From Hofstenia miamia (lineage: Eukaryota; Xenacoelomorpha; Acoela), in contig SCFE01000008.1 in assembly GCA_004352715.1 (NCBI GenBank), positions 664,373-728,372 of the forward strand: a stretch of 64,000 nt of DNA, given 5' to 3'. The notes under the pieces are model-generated. The model worked only from the letters and a program-made list of their open reading frames with translations. It was not told where the DNA came from and searched no databases. Positions within the stretch are counted from its first letter, which is position 1; every line of letters starts with the position of its first letter. This document shows, one piece after another, positions 26,372 to 35,726 of the stretch. Both the position numbers and the translations under genes were made by a program.

Positions 26372-28548
26372 TATTATTATATAGTATTCAAACCATAGAA
26401 CAACTTCGAAGTATTTTGTCTGCTTGCGCGATTATTTCCATATGTATGATGTGTTTACGCCAGGCTGAACGAAAAAATGCAGTTTTTGAAAATGTTAATT
26501 ATGCAAGACCAGAAATTAAAAAATTTGATTGTAATTAAATAAAATTTTATTGAAGTAGGTTTTAAATGGTCATTTCAATATTGTAAAAAACTCTTAAACA
26601 CAGAAAATAGTATTTTGTTGTCAACTGATGCACTGGTGCAAGTAATTATATATAAATGATATGGATTCTTAATGTTAAACTCAGACCATAGAGATATTGT
26701 AAATCTGCATAAAAAATAGTTTTGGTAATTTAGTATGTTTTACCATATATATAAATTTCAAGAAAGTCATATACTTATGAAAATTAATGGGTCATTTCAT
26801 GAAGAGAATTATTCATTATTTCCTATTTCCCATTTAGGGTTTAAATTTTCACTACATGATTTAAAGGTATTTTGAAAACCGCTTTTTCTTTACAACGTCT
26901 CTTAGTTTTACATATGTAATCAGTCTTTTACATTATTGCTATGCATTTCGATTTTCTGGCATTATTTTTGTAATTGTAAAATGTTCATTTATTTGGTATG
27001 CTTGAATTGTAGATGTTCTAATGCAGTTCCATATTAATCTTTTGAATATGAATAACTAATGGGTGATCACCAAAAATCTGGACAAAATTCAAATCAATAA
27101 TGCAACAAATCAGAATATATTTATTAACATTAATTTGGCCAAAATTTAGAACATTAACATTTAATTACAAATGTTTATCCAAAAGTAGTGTTAAGTCAAT
27201 TTCTTCTTGCTCTCCCAAGTTTCCTTTTCAAGTCAGCCATCATGCCATGTACAACAGTGGAATCCACTTTTGTCAAAGAGTTATTCAAGACTTAAGAGAT
27301 TCCAAATTGTCTGTATGCAAATCATCTTTTACACATGACCCTTAAGTATCCCCCAAAAGTTTTCTGTGTCTCAATTGAGGAACAGCTGGTGGCTTGAATT
27401 GTTTGGATACAAAATTGATGTCCATCTCCTCAAAGGTTTCAATTATCAATTTGGCATAGTGTGAGGAAGACAAATCTTGCCAAAATAAATAGTCGTTGTC
27501 ACTATGATGCTCATTCAGAAATGGTACCAATTTCCTCTTTATGCATTTATTGATATAAACCTCGTTAGTTACTGCTTGCCTGGATGGTACCAAATAGGGT
27601 TTAGAAATCCCTTTGTCATAAATGGCAAACCAGTATCTTTTCCTCAAATTCCTTTGTTACAATATATTTTGAACATGTAGGTGCATCACCTCATTCTGTT
27701 GCATAATACTGATTTCTGCCAATTTTTGGATGACTTAAGCAGAAATATGCACAATTGTTGGTAGAGTCGCTCAATTCTTTAAACTTGTTTTTCTTTCTGT
27801 TTCTCTGTTGAATAAGGAACCTTTGTTTTCTTAAATGCTTTCATACCACTCTCCTTGCTAGATTCTATTCATGTAAGGTTGAGAAATCCCATATTTTTGA
27901 GCCAAGTCTCTTTGAGATGGACCATTTGCTTGGGTTACATCTTTAACCATCTTTGATTTTGTAGCATCATTCATGAGCTTTGAAAGCCAACCAGAACCGA
28001 TTTTTCTCTGTTCTTCCTGAATTGTCATAGTTTTGAATAATACTGCATATTGTGGAGTGAGAAATACCCATGGAGGTAAAATGTTCCACAATCTGACTCT
28101 TTCATTTCTGGATGGGTTGCATAAAACTCAACAATCAGCTTGGGCTTTTGCTCCTCATTGAGACTATTCATATCAGAAATTATATCCAATTAGTTGATAA
28201 TACTGTGTCATGTGGTTCCTTTTTGACTGATTGTTTTTAATAATTTATTTGGTTGTAAACTTATTGCTGTTATTATGGCTTATTTTACTTATTTTATTTT
28301 GTCCAGATTTTTAATGATCACCCATTAATTGTGATCCAGTTTTTTCAATAATTCTTAATCTTACTATTTTCATGTGGAGCAGTTTGAAATATTTGATTGT
28401 ACTAATATTTATGATTTTAAGTCAAATAAATATATTTTAGAAAAAGAAAAAGGCAAAGTTTGAAATTAAAGAGGAATATGTTGAAGAAGTATCAGAGGGC
28501 AGTCCAAAAAAGAAAAAGAAAAAGAAAAAGCATCATGATGAAGATTAA
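8461..28548 (+). CDS. DKC1: Dyskerin, H/ACA snoRNP pseudouridine synthase (12 visible exons)
   Basis: Dyskerin (Cbf5/NOP60 family, TruB type) converts uridine to pseudouridine in rRNA and snRNA, guided by H/ACA snoRNAs in the nucleolus, and is part of telomerase RNP in animals. Visible exons: 8461-8547, 8591-8682, 8897-9081, 9120-9184, 12201-12327, 12398-12528, 12570-12713, 13239-13359, 15313-15431, 19611-19717, 21875-21974, 28441-28548. All are bounded by AG/GT and keep one frame for 461 codons plus stop. Order: dyskerin-like N-terminal domain (1-60), TruB catalytic domain with GHSGTLDP (catalytic Asp at visible residue 97; human Asp125), conserved [19 protein letters not shown] domain (about 275-345), and an acidic then lysine-rich tail ending [13 protein letters not shown] (nuclear localisation). 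About 28 N-terminal residues are missing from view. Several introns are swollen by transposons. Identification is certain. Confidence 0.97.
8591..8682 (+). CDS. DKC1: Dyskerin exon: [14 protein letters not shown] segment
   Basis: Separated from the previous exon by a 43-bp intron. Encodes [14 protein letters not shown], then ends in LHDYIR, with Arg split (phase 2) at CG|GTAAGT. Confidence 0.93.
8897..9081 (+). CDS. DKC1: Dyskerin exon with catalytic TruB motif
   Basis: Encodes [19 protein letters not shown], then [12 protein letters not shown] with the catalytic Asp, then [14 protein letters not shown]. The donor is the weak G|GTTTCT; the 38-bp intron and the next exon confirm it. Confidence 0.96.
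9120..9184 (+). CDS. DKC1: Dyskerin exon: [14 protein letters not shown]
   Basis: Begins GC to complete the split Gly codon; encodes [20 protein letters not shown], then K; donor AAG|GTATCT, phase 0. Confidence 0.95.
10075..10668. mobile_element. Foldback element made of degenerate telomere-like repeats
   Basis: The left end GCGGTATCCCCGCATCAC is matched in inverted orientation by the right end (reverse complement GCGTTATCCCCCCTCAC). Inside the left end are C-rich CCTAACCCC/ACCATAACC stretches (10141-10215). Inside the right end are GGGTTAGGGTTAGGG-like stretches (10528-10640), so the two arms can pair. No target duplication was identified. It lies in a dyskerin intron. Confidence 0.5.
11125..12000 (-). 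pseudogene. Decayed transposase-like ORFs
   Basis: The minus-strand ORF at 11125-11400 (91 codons) contains [14 protein letters not shown], then KCNPC, reminiscent of the 'YiaGY...C..C' segment of P-element/THAP9-type transposases. Further frames at 11600-11990 are open in pieces but interrupted by stops, with no motif I recognise. Probably a dead DNA transposon inside the dyskerin intron. The family assignment is weak. Confidence 0.3.
12201..12327 (+). CDS. DKC1: Dyskerin exon: [20 protein letters not shown]
   Basis: Encodes [20 protein letters not shown] and then the [19 protein letters not shown] segment; donor CAG|GTAAAT, phase 1. Confidence 0.96.
12398..12528 (+). CDS. DKC1: Dyskerin exon: core TruB domain
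   Basis: After a 70-bp intron; encodes [20 protein letters not shown], then [18 protein letters not shown]; donor AAC|GTAAGT, phase 0. Confidence 0.97.
12570..12713 (+). CDS. DKC1: Dyskerin exon: [16 protein letters not shown]
   Basis: After a 41-bp intron; 48 codons with [20 protein letters not shown] and [11 protein letters not shown], leading into the PUA domain; donor GCG|GTAATT. Confidence 0.96.
13239..13359 (+). CDS. DKC1: Dyskerin exon: PUA domain, first part
   Basis: Encodes [20 protein letters not shown] and [20 protein letters not shown], the RNA-binding PUA fold; donor TAG|GTTAGT, phase 1. Confidence 0.96.
13420..14135 (+). mobile_element. LINE 3' fragment with ATT tail (dyskerin intron)
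   Basis: This is a decayed copy of the LINE at 23359-24800: the same [27 protein letters not shown] region survives in broken frames, and both end in AGC(A/G)GCTAAATA(A/C)AG(T/G)CATTCATTATTATT. The ATT-rich tail (14100-14131) marks the 3' end. Stops and frameshifts occur throughout. Confidence 0.7.
14341..14416 (+). repeat. 76-bp exact direct repeat, copy 1
   Basis: Starts GCGCTAAATATAACTAAGGG. It is identical over 76 bp to 15073-15148, 732 bp downstream in the same intron. Related shorter pieces occur at 14295-14340. Confidence 0.85.
15073..15148 (+). repeat. 76-bp exact direct repeat, copy 2
   Basis: Second copy of the repeat starting at 14341. The spacing of 732 bp and the identity suggest a recent duplication or a repeat-flanked insertion. 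I see no LTR-type TG..CA ends. Confidence 0.85.
15313..15431 (+). CDS. DKC1: Dyskerin exon: PUA domain, second part
   Basis: Encodes [20 protein letters not shown], then [18 protein letters not shown], a hallmark of the Cbf5 PUA end; donor GTG|GTATGT, phase 0. Confidence 0.97.
15550..15720 (+). mobile_element. Retroposon 3'-end-like fragment
   Basis: The stretch contains AGCACTCGGAGAGCGCAGACCT and a tail of repeated ACAAACAAAC..AACATAACCTC. It carries complementary ACCTCCGCCA (15569-15578) and TGGCGGAGGT (15707-15716), which form a long stem. It resembles RTE-type LINE/SINE 3' ends known from many animals. It lies in a dyskerin intron. Confidence 0.45.
16623..17743 (-). pseudogene. Mariner transposase, broken
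   Basis: The N-terminus at 17743 starts [17 protein letters not shown] and has the mariner helix-turn-helix region ([28 protein letters not shown]). Downstream are [12 protein letters not shown], the catalytic HHDNA segment, and [18 protein letters not shown], which carries the third catalytic Asp of the mariner DD34D triad. A large part of the middle is missing and the frame changes between the N-terminal and catalytic parts. The N gap splits two near-identical copies of the HHDNA region, so the assembly here is doubtful. Normal length is about 340 residues. Not functional as read. Confidence 0.8.
16909..17262. other. Assembly gap (354 N)
   Basis: Run of N inside the mariner element, with the same sequence repeated on both flanks. 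Confidence 0.99.
18130..18560 (-). pseudogene. Possible piggyBac-like transposase remnant
   Basis: Minus-strand frames show [16 protein letters not shown] and [15 protein letters not shown], reminiscent of the 'kRdV.llSt.h' and 'GVD..d..Y...r.t' blocks of piggyBac transposases, in the right order but in different frames and with stops. Weak assignment. No termini found. Confidence 0.3.
19611..19717 (+). CDS. DKC1: Dyskerin exon: [11 protein letters not shown]
   Basis: Encodes [19 protein letters not shown] and then [16 protein letters not shown], after the PUA domain; donor CA|GTAATG, phase 2. Confidence 0.95.
19957..20480 (-). mobile_element. Second mariner remnant
   Basis: Starts TTAGGTTGTCCGATAAGTTT after a TA, a typical mariner terminus. 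Minus-strand frames contain [11 protein letters not shown] (the usual HDNA with its Asp lost) and PYPPYSPE. The other terminus is not found and many stops occur. Dead, truncated copy in a dyskerin intron, of a different subfamily from the one at 16535. Confidence 0.6.
21875..21974 (+). CDS. DKC1: Dyskerin exon: acidic linker
   Basis: Encodes [20 protein letters not shown] and [13 protein letters not shown]. This acidic/lysine region is poorly conserved, but it joins both neighbours in frame; donor AAG|GTATTT. Confidence 0.85.
22053..22081. repeat. Poly-C run with single-N join
   Basis: A homopolymer C run interrupted by one N at 22063; its length is unreliable. Confidence 0.8.
23359..24800 (+). 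mobile_element. LINE reverse transcriptase fragment with ATT tail
   Basis: Decayed non-LTR retrotransposon. Recognisable reverse transcriptase blocks in order: [19 protein letters not shown], then [37 protein letters not shown], and [10 protein letters not shown] (the catalytic YADD motif changed to YFDD). Frameshifts separate these from the 3' region. The end is AGCGGCTAAATACAGGCATTC plus ATT repeats (to 24796). The same family as 13420-14135. The family is uncertain; ATT-tailed ends would fit R4/Dong-like elements. It lies in the last dyskerin intron. Confidence 0.85.
25379..25409. repeat. (TA)n microsatellite at gap edge
   Basis: TA run directly before the N gap. Confidence 0.9.
25410..26336. 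other. Assembly gap (927 N)
   Basis: Run of N between a TA repeat and an ATT repeat. Confidence 0.99.
26337..26383. repeat. (ATT)n microsatellite at gap edge
   Basis: TAT/ATT run directly after the gap; it could be the tail of a LINE lost in the gap. Confidence 0.85.
27059..28325 (-). mobile_element. Tc1/mariner-type element with terminal repeats and TA duplications
   Basis: The termini ATGGGTGATCACCAAAAATC (27059 on) and ATGGGTGATCATTAAAAATC (inverse from 28325) form inverted repeats of about 30 bp. TA duplications are at 27057-27058 and 28326-28327. Its length of 1267 bp is normal for a Tc1-like element. It sits in the last dyskerin intron and carries a broken transposase on the minus strand. 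Confidence 0.9.
27342..28091 (-). pseudogene. Tc1-like transposase, broken
   Basis: The N-terminal piece (28091-27858) ends in a helix-turn-helix ([21 protein letters not shown]-like region). The C-terminal piece (27647-27342) has [15 protein letters not shown], then [13 protein letters not shown] with a catalytic Asp, then [15 protein letters not shown], which corresponds to the 'NPPncPelRPIE' region of one Tc1/IS630 branch. Sequence between the pieces is shifted or stopped, and the final acidic residue region is not clear. Confidence 0.75.
28441..28548 (+). CDS. DKC1: Dyskerin last exon: lysine-rich tail and stop
   Basis: Acceptor ATATTTTAG. Encodes [20 protein letters not shown] and then [15 protein letters not shown], stop TAA 28546-28548. 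The KKKK tail is typical of dyskerin nuclear/nucleolar localisation. Confidence 0.93.
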   Translation, partial: KKKKAKFEIKEEYVEEVSEGSPKKKKKKKKHHDED

Positions 28549-28650
28549 AACTCAGCAATTTTGAATCTATGCTCACTGTTTACTTTGGTACTTAATGCTA
28601 TTTAAATTAAGACCTTAAGATATACAGTACCTTACCTCAACAATTGTTTA

Positions 28651-28656
28651 AATAAA
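28651..28656 (+). terminator. DKC1: PolyA signal of dyskerin
   Basis: AATAAA about 100 bp after the stop codon. Confidence 0.6.
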
Positions 28657-28659
28657 AAT

Positions 28660-30740
28660 GGATATCTACTTGACATCAGTTAATTACATTGCATTTTAAC
28701 ACTGATTTTTAGCATGATATTCTGCTGCTATTTATTTGCTGGTTATTGGAAATAGATAGCTTGATATCTCTAAATCAATTGTAAACATGCAGTCTAAAAT
28801 GTGTCTGCTAATAGCTAAAAATTGTTTTGAGAAACAAATACATTAGAAATAAAATGCTTGTCTCCCAAATCAAAAGGCAAAATGGAAGCTAATTTATGAA
28901 AAACTAAATCAAAGTATTGATGCTATTAAAAATTGATATGGAAAATCATTATTGATTATTATGAAATGTCTAGTGAATTGTTAATTTAGGAAAATTCAAT
29001 TATACAAATATAAAGTATGAATGGAAAACTGCCAAATATGTTTACCCCTAAATTTTGTTTTGCTTTACAAGTTTCAAAACATTAAGAGCAATTCTCAAGC
29101 TTAAGCTGAACAAATCAGGCAGTTCTTTTAAATATTTTTGTGGGCACTTAAAGCAATTGCATGTATTATAACTAGTACCCATACTATATATTTCATAATA
29201 GATATAAAGTAATTAGTCCCTGAATAATTTAAAATTTGGTCATGACACTCCTTTTTTTAAGAAAAACAATTCATTTCATAGTAAACATTATTGACCTATT
29301 TAAAAGCAAAATATTTGAATAACCATTAAATGACTAAATTATGAAATGTCTCAATATGTACAGCCTACTATCAAATACTCAATTTGAATTTTGTAAACAT
29401 TTTTCAAGTAGTAATGTTAAAAAAACTTATTGCTTGAAAAATATTGCTAAAGCAAAAGGATTATTATAACAATTATAGTGATCATATAAATTTTAAAAAC
29501 TGTGATTTAAATTCACTCGTGAAAATATTTGGTTGGCTAAATACGTCTAGTGAATAATATTTGTGCAGTAGTTTCAGAGCTTTACTGCTTGAAAAGACAA
29601 TTGGATGCAAATAGATTTGTAGTGATTACCTGCTTATGTCTAGTTTTTTATTCTATTGATCATAGCATATTAGGCTAATTCCAATGTGACAGATGGGGCA
29701 AAAGCTAAATAATGCTGGAGCAAGAATCCTGGAAACATGCAAATGCATGATCTTAAGGGTTAGTATATTGGTGATTGTGTTGTTTTTTAGTAGATAATTA
29801 ACCTTAATAAGAACATGCAGAGATATATTTCAACTTACAAAGTCATTGTAAGTTTTACAAATTATTCCCTTTAAATTTACTAGATTTTACAGTAATAATT
29901 ATAATTTTTTAAATTTTAAAACGTGGCAAATTTAATTTATAAATATAGTCTACTTTTGTGTTTAAACTGGGTTGCAAGGATTTTATAAAAATACTCTCAA
30001 TAATATTTAAATTACTTGATTGTGACATCTGGTGTAATATTGGTTTTACTAGTAGGCAACTATCAACAATAATTAGAGCATGAGACCAGTTCTAATATAT
30101 ATATATATGTAATAACAATTGAATTCTTACCAAAAAATTTACGGCTAATAAAATATTCTGGCAATGATGAAAAATCGCTAGTGGGAATGCAATTCTAACT
30201 CTGGGTTTTTTGATAAGAAATCAAATGATAAAAAATCGTCAATGTGAACACAAGTAATTTTCAATTAAAATCTGCTTATATCTGTTTAAGACAGAATAGT
30301 AATAAAGCATTCTTCAATATGGCATTTTCTTGGAATAGCAGAAATTTGGTAACTAGTATTTAAAACAAATACCATAAAATCAAAGTAAACAATTTTTTTT
30401 CTGATTGGCTATATGTCAATAATAGTTTTTTCTCAAAGAAAATGTTTTGTTCTCTCTTTTTTCAGTATGTATGTTAAAACATGCTTATGATAACTGATTG
30501 TAACTTGATTTAGTGTACGGATGATACCTGCATATTCAACGATCATAAATCCCTGCATTTCACATTTGAACCCGCAGCATACATAAGTGGCTCATAAAAG
30601 AGGAATTTTTTATATGCATTTTGGCAAAAAGGTGCATCATTTGGTATAAATTTTTGAGAAAATGCATCTATTAATTTAGAATTGACTTGAATCAGTTTAT
30701 TGTTGATATATTTTATTTAATTAAATATTTAAATGGCCCT
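28660..30740. other. Intergenic, nothing recognised
   Basis: AT-rich, without ORFs of note or clear repeats. Confidence 0.5.
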
Positions 30741-30748
30741 AAAATGCG

Positions 30749-32710
30749 TTGAAGGATAAAAATTTTGATGGACTAAATACTCCCATTAAGATCAATCAAG
30801 TTCAACCCATAGCCCCGCCCTTCTCTTTCAGATTAAAATTACCAAATCTATTCAATCTTAAAAACAAATCTAGTGGTCCCTCCATTATCCCAACTTGGTC
30901 TCTAAAAATTCCTCCAGATATAATAGCTGAGCCACTTTCATACATTATAAATGCGTGCATTAGACATTCGACTTTTCATGACCAAATAAAATTGGCAAAT
31001 ATTACTCCATTATTTAAAAAAAAGTGACCCAAAATATTGTTTGAACTATAGACTGATTTCTGTTACATCGCCAATTAGTAAGATTTTTGAAAGACTTCTT
31101 TTGAATCAAATTAACGAACATTTATGTAAACATAATCTGTACTCTCAAAATTCAAATTGTTTTTGTAAATATATCTCTAAAAAATGATGCCTTGTCAACA
31201 GCTACCAGAAATTGGAGAAATAGCATAAATATTGATGAGTGCTCAGCATTTGCATGCTTAGATTTATCAAAAGCATTCGACTATATCGACCACCACATGT
31301 TAATTAAAAAAGTAAAAATTCTGGGCTTCTTAGTGAAAAGTGCAGACCTAATAAGCAGCTATCTCAATTATTGTAAACAAAGAGTTAAAATAAATGGAGT
31401 TTTCCTTGACTGGATTTTTATTAAAAATAGTGTTCTGCAAGGAACAATTTTAGGACCATTACTATTCAATATGATTTGAACAGTCACACCACATGTAATG
31501 TTGTACAATAAGCTGATAGTGCAGACCTAATAAGCAGCTATCTCAATTATTGTAAACAAAGAGTTAAAATAAATGGAGTTTTCCTTGACTGGATTTTTAT
31601 TAAAAATAGTGTTCTGCAAGGAACAATTTTAGGACCATTACTATTCAATATGATTTGAACAGTCACACCACATGTAATGTTGTACAATAAGCTGATGGTA
31701 CTATGCTATTTAGTTCATATAAGTCTCCTGAAATCACTATAAATGTTCTCGAAGAAAATAGCACTCTTCTTGCACAATATTTTGCTTCACTAAAACAAAT
31801 AATAAACCCATCTAAAACTCAATTTTGCTTAATTAGACCTAAAGTTAACAATAATTCCACAAATAGTTCAAAATTTAAATTGAAATTTAATGACACATAC
31901 ATAGAACAAGTTAATTCTTTTAAATATTTAGGTATCATTTTTGATTCTCAACTTAATTTTACAAAACAAATAACTAATGTTATTAAGAAAATGGCTATTT
32001 AAATTAAGGCTCTTAGCAATGTATCACAACAGCTTCCAACAATAGCAAAAATTCAATTTATTCACACATTAATACTAAGCCACTTTAATTATGGAAACAT
32101 ACTGCATACTGACATAAATCAACTTTTGCATAAATTCAATGTGCAGATAAAATTGGCTATAAAAATAGAAGTTAATCATATATATAACAGAAATACAGAA
32201 ATGAAGAATTTAACAAAACTTTTCTAAATCCACAATGCATTATTTATAAAAATATATTAATTACTTTCTTTAAAATATTTAATATTGTTCTATGCCACAA
32301 ACCCAATTTTCTATCCTCTAAAATATTGTTTAGACAATCATAGAAACCTACAAATTAGGCCTCTTCCATATAACAAGAAATAATGAAAAATTCATTTCTC
32401 AACACATCAATAAATACATGGAATAATTTACCTAAACCTATAAAAAAATAAATAAATTTGTAGAATTAAAAACCAAATTATAAAATACTTCTGTAGTTAG
32501 ACAAAGGAAAAGCTTGAATACAAATGGCGAGGATTTAAATTTTATAATTTACTGCATCTAACCTAAAATTGTAATTATTTTTTAAATATTTTTGTATGTG
32601 TTTTTCTGTATGTTTTGTTTTGTATTTCTATTGTTTGACGCTATTTAGAGTTGTAAGCAATATTTTACATTGTAAAAAGCAACTCTAAATATAGATATTT
32701 CATTTCAATA
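30749..32710 (+). mobile_element. LINE (CR1/L2/Jockey-like) reverse transcriptase fragment
   Basis: Three broken frames in order: 30749-31027 (GPSIIPTWSLKIPPDIIAEP, IKLANITPLFKKK), 31192-31479 (FACLDLSKAFDYIDHHML, QRVKINGVFLDW, VLQGTILGPLLFN) and 31703-32002 (NPSKTQFCLI, VNSFKYLGIIFDSQLNF). The YADDT catalytic box reads stop-ADGT, so the copy is dead. A 179-bp tandem duplication lies inside. The 3' end near 32700 has the short A/T-rich repeats typical of these LINEs. The 5' half is missing. Confidence 0.85.
31341..31696 (+). repeat. 179-bp tandem duplication inside the LINE
   Basis: 31341-31517 is repeated nearly exactly at 31520-31696 (both start TGCAGACCTAATAAGCAGCT). Either a recent tandem duplication or an assembly artefact. 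Confidence 0.85.
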
Positions 32711-34250
32711 ACATTCAAAAAATGTTTTAGGCTATTGTATTTGAATAAATTGGTCTAAAATTACAACAAATACAAGTTTTAATGTTTATCGGTGCTTCAA
32801 TTTTGAATTTGGTGCAATTAACGGTGAAGTCTCGCAATTTGAAAGTCTTTGCTTATCAAAGCAAGTTGAATGTGGCGTTTCTGTCTTTGAAAATACCTCC
32901 TTTCACGCTCTATTTTGCGATGATTAAGTGGTTGTCCTCTATTTCTACCAGAACTTTGTAGCTCTGGCTGATGCCACCTTTGTTATCCTTAGCTGTTGAT
33001 TACATACTTCTAGTTCATCTAAGTGCTTACGAAAAATATCTTGGCTCTTGTAATCCGGTTTTTTCAAATCTGAGGACTTTTCTTCTGGAACTAAAGCATG
33101 ATAACTTCCTAAAGATTTGATAACACATAAGCTTTCAATGGAAAAATTTTTGCAGAAATCAGCCGCGTATATATACACCTAAAGATATCATTCAATCATC
33201 ATTGATTAGGTGCTCGTGTAAGAATGTCAGCATGTCAATAAAGTAAAAAGACTGCTACTGGGAAGATTTCATGGATCAAATATATAGCAGCAATTAATTT
33301 GTTAAAAATAATATTCATCTAAAATTTGATCAATTTGAAACTTGGCATGTGCACACATCATTCAATTCCAAATTTTGTTTAACTGGTTAACATGAATTTC
33401 CTTTCGCAATAAGAACAAATATTTATATTTTTTTGCCACTAATCATAAACTGTTTCACGTGAATTTAATCTTGTATACAGTTCTTACACATTATCTAACA
33501 TTTCGTCCAAACCTATCAAGAAATTTGGAAATCCTTGAATATGGATGCGCTCCCATGTCATGTTTAGATAATGTGTGATAATGAGATTTATATCCTACTG
33601 ACGATGGAGTACCCCAAGAAATTCCCTTGGTGCAAGTATATTTATAATTTATATACATGATGTAATAAAGCATGTTAAGCACAGTGATATTTATCAATGT
33701 AGACAATTTCAAGTTCATATTTAGAAGTAATTTTTCATTCGGAATACAATTTTGAATTTTAAATTAACTCAATTGTTAGAAAATTGTCTATTAGTATAAG
33801 AAATGTGTCAATGATTGCAATGCAATTACCAATTTGTGCAATAATTTAATTTTTCCATGCATTTATAATTATTCACTAAAAAATGTGCAAGTATATTATT
33901 TAATTATCTAAAATGTTTTCTTTATTGAAAACTTGATATCAAATTGAGATGATTTCCAAGACAGCTAATCATGTTGAACAATATGCTGAAATTTATAAAC
34001 ATCAAGAAACTTTATAGTAAAATTTCAATGCAGGGTTTTATTTATAAGCAAATTTCCAGATCAAAACACCTTACCTGCATTAAGTATAAAAAAGATATTT
34101 CAAAGCAATCATTCATTCATACCATTATTCCGACATGAAACACATTACCTAAAGTAATAAAGAATGTTTAAAATTTGCACACTCTAACTAAACACAATAA
34201 GATGTTCCTCAAGCAATAGTATATCTCCGGTTATACATGCATACAATCTA
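32711..34250. other. Intergenic, nothing secure
   Basis: Short ORFs on the minus strand at 32945-33178 and 33491-33718 have no recognised domain. No repeats with clear ends. Confidence 0.45.
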
Positions 34251-34262
34251 AAGTTTACAATA

Positions 34263-35560
34263 GTGTACAACTGGAATTTCATTTATCAAATAGATAATAT
34301 CGACGATGTTCTCCATACCTATTTGTCAACCATTGAACATATGGTTGATACAATGCACTATTATGTAAGTTCAAGATATTTTATCAAACAATTCAATTCA
34401 AATTTTGACTCAAATTTAAAATCTGAAAAGTCCAAACTTCTTGAAATTTTTAACATTGAAAAAAATTAAATATTTCCAGGGACTACGCCTTATATAGGGC
34501 TAAGAAAAGATCCATTAAGTTACTTAAAAAGACAATTTTGGAAAAAAATTGTTTGTTACCATTTTGAAAAACTCACTGCCAGTAAAGATTACTTAAGCGC
34601 AATTTCCAACAAAGCATCCAACAGGCTGCAAAATTTTTCATTCATAAAATCAGGAAATAATGTTGTAAGAGATCAACTGGAAATAGCCAAATGCTTAAAT
34701 GATTTCATTATCAACATTGATAATTTTAGAGGAAAAGCTACTGATTATTGTGATAAAATTAAACCAAAACAGTCAACTTTCAGTTTTCATTTTGTTAGTG
34801 AATAAGTCCTTAAGAATGCCCTTGCTATGAGCAAATTTAAGTGGAAGGGTCCATGTAACATCAAATTTTCTATTAAAGCTGGCATTCACTAACGCATACT
34901 AAATCTCTGCATTTGCCATTCTTATTACTCTAAACTTTTGAAATTGGCCATTGTGACGCCAATTTATAAAAAAATGATCCAAGCAATCTCTGCAACTGCT
35001 AACCAGTGACTTGCATGATGTCTAAGATTTTTGAAACATGTTTAAACTCCCAATTACAAACATCTTTTAATGAAAATTTGATTGTTTCCCATCAATTTGG
35101 CTTCAGAAAATGTAGTTCATCACAGGATGCCTTATTATATGGCATTGAACCATGACGGGATACCCTAAATATGTCTAAGTACGTCACTGCTGCATTTATC
35201 AATCTCTCAAAGACTTTTGATAGCATGTGCCATGCTATCCTGATACAAACTGTGGCAAAATATAGACAATGCAGTGAAACAATACTTCTAATAGAAAGTT
35301 TTTTAAGTGACTGACACCGGGCTGTAAAAGTTGCCAATTACCAATCCTGTTACATGAATAATAAACAAGGAGTTCCTCAGGTATCAATAATTGGTCCACT
35401 ACTTTTTAACATATATGTAAATGACTTGTCAGACTCTCTTTCACATTGTAACATAATACAATATGCAGATAATATTTGAATCTATTCTAGTTGGCCCAAT
35501 AAGCTAATGTGCACAAAATTATAAACTGTTGATCTCATTGAAATGAAAAATTGGTTTATG
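34263..35560 (+). mobile_element. LINE fragment: endonuclease-RT linker and RT, decayed
   Basis: An open frame at 34263-34469 resembles the linker between endonuclease and RT. Then, in broken frames: MSKIFETCLNSQLQ, VSHQFGFRKCSSSQDAL, FINLSKTFDSMCHAIL, NKQGVPQVSIIGPLLFNIYV and IIQYADNI (YADDT with the second catalytic Asp lost). Stops interrupt it. Cut at its 3' end next to the Polinton terminus at 35722. Confidence 0.8.
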
Positions 35561-35562
35561 AA

Positions 35563-35726
35563 CAGTTAGTTTTTGCTATGCTCCAAAAAATGCAATTTTT
35601 GCAAAAAAATTTAAAGACTATGATTCTTTGGAAGAAGCAATATACTCTTTTGAAAAGCTGAGCAAAACCAGGCTAGCTAATCTCTTTCATAATTTTACCA
35701 AAGACGATTTATTTGCATTAGAGTAG
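35563..35726 (+). CDS. Unidentified open frame truncated by Polinton insertion
   Basis: About 54 codons are open without an ATG, ending KTRLANLFHNFTKDDLFALE, and the stop (TAG) is supplied by the first bases of the Polinton terminus (35722 on). The composition looks natural. It may be the tail of the LINE in another frame or an exon of an unknown gene cut by the Polinton; I do not recognise it. Confidence 0.3.

Larger units (their letters stand above)
21975..28440 (+). other. Last dyskerin intron (6.5 kb) filled with transposons
   Basis: Contains a poly-C run with a single N at 22063, a LINE fragment (23359-24800), an N gap bounded by microsatellites (25375-26383) and a Tc1-like element (27059-28325). 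Stretches 22080-23340 and 26540-27050 show nothing recognisable. Confidence 0.75.
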
